This document shows, piece after piece, positions 53,801 to 59,313 of a stretch of DNA of 59,313 nt. The stretch comes from an uncultured Lentisphaeria bacterium (GTDB lineage Bacteria > Verrucomicrobiota > Lentisphaeria > JABSQK01 > CAJWLW01): the NCBI GenBank assembly GCA_913042885.1, contig CAJWLW010000003.1:1-59313 (forward strand), written 5' to 3'. How positions within the stretch are numbered: the stretch's first letter is position 1; every line of letters starts with the position of its first letter. The position numbers and the translations under genes were made by a program. The notes beneath the pieces are model-generated. The model ran no database searches and was not told the origin of the DNA. It saw nothing but the letters and a program-made list of their open reading frames with translations.

Positions 53801-55348
53801 GGCGGCGCCGAGTCGTTCGTCGATTTCATGACCTGGAAGATGATCGGGCACATCGACGAATTCGGATTGGACGGCGCCTATCACGACCTGCAATGGAGTT
53901 ACGCATGCGCCAATCCGAATCACGGCTGTGCCGGCGGCCGCCGTGCAATTCGTGGGGATCGTGAGTTGAACAAGCGCCTGTACACGGCGATGAAGCAGCG
54001 TGACCGGCCGCTGTGGAAGATCGATCATGCCTCGAACAGCATCTGCAGTGCACTCCACGGATTCTCCGACATCTTCACGACCGGCGAAGAGATGCGCCTG
54101 GATTCGAAACCGGCCGAGCCCGGGCCACGCGTGTGGAAAGGGTATTTCGAGGCGATGCGGATCAGTTACTTCAAGGCCAGCGGGGCGATGGGGCGGCAAT
54201 GGGGCGTGGTGCCGATGTTTCTGCTGCAGATGAATTCGGTGGGTGTGAAGCCTGCCGCGACAGAGGGCATCTTCTCGATCCTGCTGGCACACGATGCGAT
54301 CCCGACCTGGGACGCACTTTACAAGGACGTGCGCTTCATGACCAGGGTCTGGCGAGCCCTCGAAGATTTCGGCATCGGCGAGGCGGATCTCGAGTTTCTG
54401 GCTTACTGGCACGACAGTACGCCGGCAGGCGTGTCGTTCGTGCCGGACGGCGGCGGCCCGGTGCGGCCGGTGCAGGTGCTGTACGACACCGAAGCGTTCG
54501 ATCAGCTGCAACCAGAGGAATCGTACGGCGCCAGCATCTATCATCGACCGGGCAAGCGGAGCCTGGTCGTCGTCTTCAACTACACACAGGACGACGGTAC
54601 CGCAATGGTGGAATTGAATTTACCGGCACTGGGTTTCGATCCGGCCGTCACCACGGCAACGGATGCTTTTACCCGCGCCGAGTGGGTGCCGGCGAATGTG
54701 CCGTTGGCGGTACGTGTGAAGAGTGAGAATTTCCGTTTGCTCTGGATCGACGATACCGTCGCGGCAAACGCGACACACTTCCCGGATGAAGCAACACCAG
54801 CCCTGGTAGCCGGCACGCGACCAACGAAGCCGGACAACAGCTGCGATGTCTTCGAAACTGTCGGTGACCGGTGCCGCGATCCGTGGGCGCCGGAGAACAG
54901 GGACGTGACCGGCAGCGAACTTGCCCAGGCATTCAAACTGACACGCGCGACCAAACTCGAGCGGATTGAGGTGAACATGAACTGCGCCGGCAGCCGCGGT
55001 CCGGATCTGCGGGAACCTGTACGCCTGCGAATCGTTGAAGCGGATGCCGACGGCATGCCAACAGATACTGTTGTCGTGCAAGAAGAGGCGTTCACGCCGC
55101 AGTGGGTGATCGATTATTTCACCTATCACCACTACGAATTGAAGCGGGGGCTCGTGCTGCCACCGGGGCGCTACGCGATCGTCCTGTCCAAGCCGCCGGA
55201 AGAGTCGGCAGAGCATCGTCACTACTTGCTGCCGGCCTTTGAAGCGACAGGCGTTTTCGAGCCGATGGCTGTCCGGCTGCGGCCCAACGGCGACTGGCAG
55301 CGAACGACACGGATGCTGGCGTACGGGGTGTACGGCTTCGAGCGATGA
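50843..55348 (+). CDS. Secreted LamG-CBM9-GH123-like giant protein
   Basis: A 1501-residue protein with signal peptide MTRLYFALLIGALTSMPAQA. Order: LamG-like sandwich (about 27-215; GALSFWFLPVNW, WVHVAVNWS, LIDDLTIYHRPL); CBM9-like domain (about 245-450; PIVVDGMVDAKEW, DDAVQIYLTP, GEVWRLNVTRDR); a barrel-containing region like DUF6067/GH123 proteins (about 650-1290; HIPWTSEHFDRY, YYGADWDLGGGIN, DEFGLDGAYHDLQW, FTTGEEMRL); and a C-terminal beta domain (about 1310-1501). GH123 enzymes use neighbouring acids on N-acetylgalactosamine; DGAYHD is a candidate region, not proven. The extended -10 lies about 60 bases upstream. The GH20-like gene follows in the same direction. Confidence 0.88.
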   Translation: MTRLYFALLIGALTSMPAQAQPAVAAVSFRATFDATLDAELAAGRSTPKAVDGNVGYDTGRYGQALVAGEDGAVVSYRIERNLDTRKGALSFWFLPVNWTPGELRAHLFLHTPFAGIFRILNDEAGQLVFEIGTDLGQRRRVSAPLANCAQGEWVHVAVNWSAEALELFLNGKAAAETPCEARFLPRIVNYNLVVGDLPHARGRETARKTLIDDLTIYHRPLGAGELGRVEAATGGKMPAYRPPVISVARQDAPIVVDGMVDAKEWRQGAVFGNFLNVSDHKLAPLPTEVRVAHDGERLYFAVASPVVGGFPLKADSRRRDDQVWTDDAVQIYLTPPHGDNRFHFVSNCKGVIFDRKTIVGIKHDPTWNGEWEVANRVAAGTWTLEVAITFEALGVKPPANGEVWRLNVTRDRVTPQNLSCWPRLSAFGDADGHGYLRFADAGPAVAVADFGSAGSRVNFDAAIALPPGAAPIRLAATLTMARSGTLLATERFTLEAAAGVKRFPIRVDAGDQIPDAISFTVVDASGVEHYHDTVYTPVTGSLQLDATPIPSRGVCKVQLRERDDTVLAAKPMAVVELRRTDTPDAAAVRTVTLAALNGGSGAGEFDIASLPPGSYELNARLVSGGVTLDSTTAPFVKPPDPWRTAGVGKSDTPPPPWTPMTATGDHTSLTVGCWNRVYQFNGSPVPTVIRNGDVTQLAAPMRLAARVDERELDWQERRITDVQHDDVRVSFSTHMRAGGITVDAQTYVEYDGMLWTDITVAPSVAKTAPTLDALELIVPVDARFASLRHIPNEHLLTGNTGKEDGWSWDYSARRYFLWIGNEDLGLTWFYEREAPFRHSDKAKRVGLELRNGVMYFKVRFVDHRIALAEPLTLSFGLQATPVKSRPAGWRRWGEPRKVGQSFHIPWTSEHFDRYAAGYPEATNTGFYRRFVQRYQRDHKFLPYKILMWHGIDTPEYKYYGADWDLGGGINKYHDTRRHWFGIRVCGGAESFVDFMTWKMIGHIDEFGLDGAYHDLQWSYACANPNHGCAGGRRAIRGDRELNKRLYTAMKQRDRPLWKIDHASNSICSALHGFSDIFTTGEEMRLDSKPAEPGPRVWKGYFEAMRISYFKASGAMGRQWGVVPMFLLQMNSVGVKPAATEGIFSILLAHDAIPTWDALYKDVRFMTRVWRALEDFGIGEADLEFLAYWHDSTPAGVSFVPDGGGPVRPVQVLYDTEAFDQLQPEESYGASIYHRPGKRSLVVVFNYTQDDGTAMVELNLPALGFDPAVTTATDAFTRAEWVPANVPLAVRVKSENFRLLWIDDTVAANATHFPDEATPALVAGTRPTKPDNSCDVFETVGDRCRDPWAPENRDVTGSELAQAFKLTRATKLERIEVNMNCAGSRGPDLREPVRLRIVEADADGMPTDTVVVQEEAFTPQWVIDYFTYHHYELKRGLVLPPGRYAIVLSKPPEESAEHRHYLLPAFEATGVFEPMAVRLRPNGDWQRTTRMLAYGVYGFER

Positions 55349-55420
55349 GCTCGGAACATTACTTGTGCCTTGCCGGATTGGCCGCGACGTCCTGTACCGG
55401 TGTACCGATTTTGGTGCCGT

Positions 55421-55462
55421 CCAACAACCAATAACCGCAAAACCAATGACCAACAGCCAATG
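55421..55462. repeat. Heptamer array of CCAATAA type that contains the start codon
   Basis: Six phased 7-base units: CCAACAA, CCAATAA, CCGCAAA, ACCAATG, ACCAACA, GCCAATG. The ATG at 55460 is the end of the last unit. Confidence 0.8.
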
Positions 55463-57697
55463 AACAAGATCCTGATTATTACTGGTACGAAACCCGCCAG
55501 GTTGGTCCGTTACGCAGCAGAGCAACTCGCACACTACCTGACGAAGCTGTTCGACCTTTCAGCCCGGGTTGCGGCGGCACCCGGCAAATCAACCGCCGAT
55601 ATCATCACCCTCGATGCCGGCGCCCCACCGATTCCGGACCAGCTTTCCGATCAGGGGTACGTACTGCGTCCGGTGGATGTCGACGGGCGCAAGTTTTTTC
55701 AGGTTGCGGGCGGCTCGCCAACGGCAACCATGTGGGCGGTATATGATCTGGTCGAGCGCTGGGGTGTGCGCTACGAGCTGCACGGCGACCTGTTTCCAGA
55801 TCGCCCCGGCAGGATGCAGCTGCCGCGGCAGGCGGTCGTATGCGATCCCGACCTGCGGTGGCGCGCCTATCGCACCTACAATGATTTCCCGAACAACGAA
55901 TGCACCTGGCCGGCAGTGGACTACCAGGTGCTGATCGATCAGCTCGCCAAGATGCGAATGAACGGTATCATCGTGATCTGCCGGCCACACGATCCGTTCT
56001 ACGAACTCGAGTTCCGTGGAACCCACAAGACCATCGCGGTCACCAATTTCGGCTACCGCCCGGCAATCCGACCGGATCACCCCGGCTACGAACTGTTCGA
56101 AGCAAGCGGTGACGCAGCCCGGGGCGTGTTCGTCAACCCGGAACTTTCCGGGCATCAAAACAGCAAGAAGGCGATTGCCGCCGGCCGGCGCTATGTACGC
56201 AAGGTGTTTCGGATGGCCCATGCGCGCGGCATGTCCTGCTGCCTGAAGATCAACTACACTGATTTCGATCCGGCCATCAAGCAGCGTCTGCTCGAGGTCA
56301 CGGAACAGAAGCACAAGGCACCGCGCGGCGAGGTCACACGCCTGCGTTATGGCGACTGGCTGGAAGGGCCGAGCGTCGAAGTCGGACGGTGCATGAGCAT
56401 CCGAAACCCCGTGTTTTTCGAGCTCATGACAGCTGCAGTTCAGGCACAGATCGACTGCATGCCCGACGCCGACCTCTACAGCCTGGGCGTAACCGAATTC
56501 AGAGAATCGGCGGCCGACAGCGAACAGACCTGGAAACGGCTGGACCGCAAATACGGTCTCAGTAAAATCGCCCAATTCGATCAACTGATCGACGAAGCAC
56601 GGGCGATGTCCGAAGACAGCGCGGATCGTTCCGAACATATGCTGCGCGCCGATATTGTGTCACTTTACGTGCTCGACATCCTGATCAACGAACGCGATCT
56701 GGATCTGAGCAAAGCGCGTAAGGGCGCTCAGATTATCGCCGACGGCCTGAGTCCCGAGCTGCATCGCTTCCTGCCGTCGATCTTTCCGCCCGGCACGCCC
56801 TACATCGCGGAGATGGGGTACATGCCGTCGCACGTGGCGAAACGCTCCGACACACTATTGCTCGACGATCCGAAACATATGCGGATGTCGCTGGTCATCA
56901 GCCTCGAGGACGACAATGTCGGGCTGGCACCGCAGCTCACCGGGCCGGCAGTTCGCAAGTTGGTCGAGACGTTGCGCGCCAGCGGTGCCGAAGGTTTTCA
57001 CACACGCCAGTGGATGCACAGCAATCTTCAGCCGACGCTGCATTATCTCGCTCATGCGGCATGGGAACAAGGCTGGACCCCGGCGAAGGCGTACAGGCAT
57101 TTCTTCGAAGGCTTGTGCGGCAGCAGCGCAATGGGATCTGTCGCGAAGGCATTCCGGGCGCTCGAAAACCTGACCGAAGACCTGCACACGAACGTATTCT
57201 GCATCTCCTTCCCGCTGCCCAATCTGTTGACCGGGATGTGGGATTGCTGGCCGGAGCAGTACACCCCCGAGCGATTGGCCGGCATTGCCCGCGCCTACCA
57301 GCGGATCAGCGACGGCCTGGCGCAGGCTGTTCGCGCCAGCAAGCCGGCAGGGCGGGATTATCTGTATTCGCTCGAGCGGCATTGTCGGCATGCAGAGCAT
57401 TATGTCCGCGGCCTGATCGAACTCGGCGCCGCGCGGGAAGCGAATCGGCAGGCGGCAGCAGCGAGTACCGGCAACTCATTCGACGAGCTGGACAAGTGGT
57501 CGGCGGCGGCGGCAACACACTTGCGGCAGTCGACGTGCGAGATGCGCAGAGCCTGCGAGGCCTTCGCCGAGGGAGTCCGTGACCGGTGCGATCTGGGCGC
57601 ACTTGCAACACTGAACAATTACAGACTGGACCCGGTGAATGCCTACGCGGTAATCGCCGAGACGAAGGCGAGCGCACTGCACGTCATGGAACACTGA
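55460..57697 (+). CDS. GH20/GH67-like glycosidase-type protein
   Basis: From ATG 55460, within the heptamer array, the protein has 745 residues and no signal peptide. The N-terminal ~135 residues look like the zincin-like alpha/beta domain found before the barrel in GH20, GH67 and GH84 enzymes (LVRYAAEQLAHYLTKLF; TMWAVYDLVERWGVRYEL). The barrel follows with KMRMNGIIVICRPHDPF, HARGMSCCLKINYTDFD and LYSLGVTEFRES (Glu and acid candidates), then a helical tail. I cannot name a subfamily; alpha-glucuronidase-like or hexosaminidase-like activity is possible. An upstream in-frame start at 55370 is rejected as within the intergenic array. Confidence 0.84.
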   Translation: MNKILIITGTKPARLVRYAAEQLAHYLTKLFDLSARVAAAPGKSTADIITLDAGAPPIPDQLSDQGYVLRPVDVDGRKFFQVAGGSPTATMWAVYDLVERWGVRYELHGDLFPDRPGRMQLPRQAVVCDPDLRWRAYRTYNDFPNNECTWPAVDYQVLIDQLAKMRMNGIIVICRPHDPFYELEFRGTHKTIAVTNFGYRPAIRPDHPGYELFEASGDAARGVFVNPELSGHQNSKKAIAAGRRYVRKVFRMAHARGMSCCLKINYTDFDPAIKQRLLEVTEQKHKAPRGEVTRLRYGDWLEGPSVEVGRCMSIRNPVFFELMTAAVQAQIDCMPDADLYSLGVTEFRESAADSEQTWKRLDRKYGLSKIAQFDQLIDEARAMSEDSADRSEHMLRADIVSLYVLDILINERDLDLSKARKGAQIIADGLSPELHRFLPSIFPPGTPYIAEMGYMPSHVAKRSDTLLLDDPKHMRMSLVISLEDDNVGLAPQLTGPAVRKLVETLRASGAEGFHTRQWMHSNLQPTLHYLAHAAWEQGWTPAKAYRHFFEGLCGSSAMGSVAKAFRALENLTEDLHTNVFCISFPLPNLLTGMWDCWPEQYTPERLAGIARAYQRISDGLAQAVRASKPAGRDYLYSLERHCRHAEHYVRGLIELGAAREANRQAAAASTGNSFDELDKWSAAAATHLRQSTCEMRRACEAFAEGVRDRCDLGALATLNNYRLDPVNAYAVIAETKASALHVMEH

Positions 57698-57729
57698 GGT
57701 GTGCCCCCCGGTCCCGGTGCAGCCCCGGC

Positions 57730-59262
57730 CTAAGCCCACTCGAATCCATACAGCCATGCCCGGCGCAGATACAGCTTCAGGCACACCGGCTGCGCCAGCT
57801 TCGACAAATCCCGGTCCCCCCACGCGAGCCTGCCGAACTTCTCGTCGCCGGTGAACGGGATGCTGTCGGCTTGCGAGAACCCCGGCACGGTCCTGTGCGG
57901 CACGCGCTGGGTCCGCTGCAGTGACTCCGGCCAGTATTCCTCGGAGGCATCGAGCAGCTCGGCCCGGATCTCGCCGTCGCCGAAGGTTCTGGCATTGAGA
58001 TAGAGTTCCTTGCCTGCGACCGCGGCCGGGAAGATGACCATGCTGCCCCCGGTGTTGCCGCCGGCGGACGGCAGGGCAGCCCACATGCGCCCCTTCTCCC
58101 AGCTGGCGCGGCAGAAACCGCCGGCGTCGAAATACTCGGTCGGCGCCCTGGCATAGAAATCACCGTGCAGGTTCTGCATGCCGCCGTAGTAGAGGTAGAG
58201 CCGGTCATCATCCTCGACCAGCGTCCGCGAAGGCCAGATCAGGCCGCTGCCGTAATCACCCAGCGGCGGTGACGGCAGGCACGCCTGGCGCGGTTCCGGC
58301 CGCCACCAGCGCAGGCCGTCGATAGAGGCGGCAAACTGCAGGTCCAGCCGCTGGGTCATGGCATGATAGATCGCGGCGATACCGATAATCCCGTCGCCGT
58401 AAGGATGGTACCCCAACTCCATGATCTGGTCGCCCGGTGCATCCTGCCAGTCCGCTGTCATGATCGGTATGGTTTCACTCCAGCGCGACCCGTCCGGGCT
58501 GGTCCGCCGCTGGGCGATACGGATGCCCTGGTTGATGGCGTAGTCGTTCGGGATGCCCGAGCCGATGGCGGGCCGAATAGTGAAACCGCCCCCCTTGTGG
58601 TGGGCGACGTAGCCGTCGCCGTCCTTCGCCTTGTGAATGTGGCAGGTATCGCCGGTCGCGAAGTCGAGCGGCCCTTCAACACCGCGCCAGTGCAAGCCGT
58701 CGGCCGAGCGATAGCGGTAGAGCCCAGCGCCGGCCGGGTTGTCGGGGAAGCCGCCAACACAGGTCGACTTGCCGAAGGTGCCGGGGCGCCGGAAACAGAA
58801 CATCTCATACGGCTCATCGGAGTTCGCCGACTGATCGATATGCACCGATCCATACGAGGAGGGCCCACCGGAGTCGAAATCGAAGATGATGTTGGTGCCG
58901 TCATAGCCCGGCCACGGACACATGTCGAGCGCCGGCCTCTCCCAGTTGACGCCGTCGTCCGACGAAGCATGGGTCAGACGATACTTGAACGGCTCGTTGC
59001 ACGCGTTACCGGATTCCAGCGACACCAGCCACGCCTTGAAACGATTGTCGATCGGGTCCTTCAGCACCGTTCCGTGCCCCATGCAAACGGCGGAATTGTC
59101 CCATGGGAACTTCGGTTTCAACAACGGGTTGGCGGGATCTTGCTCAGCCTGTTCAACGCGCCAGGCGACGTCATTGAACTCGAGGATCCGACCCGGGCCT
59201 TCGGTCCCGGTGAAATAACCGCCAAAGATCATCGGCGGGTCGCCTTGTTTGCCGTGCTTCAT
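57730..59262 (-). CDS. Five-bladed beta-propeller glycosidase-like protein (GH32/GH43/GH117-like)
   Basis: A 510-residue protein without a signal peptide. Repeated blade motifs are visible: FKAWLVSLESGN, DGTNIIFDFDSGG, YRSADGLHWRGV (about 180), RTSPDGSRWSE, ASIDGLRWWRPEP and RLYLYYGGMQ, plus acid-rich loops, as in propeller glycosidases of the GH32/43/117 clans. Asp-box-like DGLHW and DGLRW resemble sialidase blades, so it may be distantly related to the gene at 43847. The catalytic acids are not assignable by eye. It converges on the GH20-like gene with 32 bases between stops. Confidence 0.83.
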   Translation of the reverse strand: MKHGKQGDPPMIFGGYFTGTEGPGRILEFNDVAWRVEQAEQDPANPLLKPKFPWDNSAVCMGHGTVLKDPIDNRFKAWLVSLESGNACNEPFKYRLTHASSDDGVNWERPALDMCPWPGYDGTNIIFDFDSGGPSSYGSVHIDQSANSDEPYEMFCFRRPGTFGKSTCVGGFPDNPAGAGLYRYRSADGLHWRGVEGPLDFATGDTCHIHKAKDGDGYVAHHKGGGFTIRPAIGSGIPNDYAINQGIRIAQRRTSPDGSRWSETIPIMTADWQDAPGDQIMELGYHPYGDGIIGIAAIYHAMTQRLDLQFAASIDGLRWWRPEPRQACLPSPPLGDYGSGLIWPSRTLVEDDDRLYLYYGGMQNLHGDFYARAPTEYFDAGGFCRASWEKGRMWAALPSAGGNTGGSMVIFPAAVAGKELYLNARTFGDGEIRAELLDASEEYWPESLQRTQRVPHRTVPGFSQADSIPFTGDEKFGRLAWGDRDLSKLAQPVCLKLYLRRAWLYGFEWA

Positions 59263-59313
59263 GTCCGGTCTCGTTGGTTCAATGACTCATTCAGGAAAAG
59301 ATCTTTCGGGCTG

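Noticed and set aside
52097..54544. 815-codon minus-strand open frame opposite the GH123-like gene
   Set aside because: Mirror frame of a high-GC gene with signal peptide and recognisable modules; Arg/His/Val-rich with no fold pattern.

Overview
The window looks like chromosome from a free-living bacterium of the PVC group, most likely Lentisphaerota, with Planctomycetota as the alternative. The reasons are high-GC genes, three short pseudopilins with the leader motif [19 protein letters not shown], very large signal-peptide proteins built from LamG, CBM9, DUF4838 and GH123-like modules, FG-GAP/UnbV proteins, and many sugar-phosphate-isomerase and Gfo/Idh/MocA genes. No rRNA, tRNA, CRISPR array, IS element or phage genes were seen. 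Taxonomy is inferred from gene content only.

Layout. (1) 3-944: end of a glycosidase-like gene entering from the left, then a decayed scrap of a duplicated operon (1051-1117). (2) 1132-15803, minus strand: a tightly packed polysaccharide/sugar operon with starts and stops touching at several junctions. Order of transcription: histidine phosphatase, Gfo/Idh/MocA oxidoreductase, a 1203-residue glycosidase-like protein, sugar isomerase, pseudopilin, TIM-barrel protein, AstE/AspA-like deacylase, and a secreted exo-rhamnogalacturonan-lyase-like protein. (3) 16302-17570: a free-standing secreted LamG protein with a collagen-like tail and its own strong terminator. (4) 17650-28156, minus strand: glycerophosphodiesterase, a 1359-residue FG-GAP/UnbV/thioredoxin/TPR protein interrupted by an in-frame UGA, a phospholipase-C-like protein with NPCBM, a MetE-like methyltransferase, class III aminotransferase, APH-type kinase and SDR. 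(5) 28689-43760: a mixed accessory region of sugar isomerase, Ldh2-type dehydrogenase, HAD phosphatase, DUF4838 protein, M28-like peptidase, GH5-like glycosidase, IolG-like dehydrogenase, PhyH oxygenase, enolase-superfamily enzyme, nitrilase-family amidase, SDR and PHP phosphoesterase. (6) 43847-59262: sialidase-like propeller, a giant phospholipase/DUF4838 chimera, two pseudopilins, a GH123-like secreted giant, a GH20-like protein and a five-bladed-propeller glycosidase. Together the genes suggest a specialist in breaking down complex, substituted polysaccharides and processing the unusual sugars released.

Main discovery candidate. At 20624-20626 an in-frame UGA interrupts the FG-GAP/UnbV gene. 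The frame stays open on both sides, the domain fold continues across it, and directly downstream lies a 17-nt hairpin with 6-bp arms and a GGUCG loop, at the spacing of bacterial SECIS elements. This is best read as a selenocysteine codon, giving a large selenoprotein of a family I do not know as selenium-containing. Second in interest: period-7 degenerate tandem repeats that abut start codons at several unrelated genes, with a different unit at each locus.
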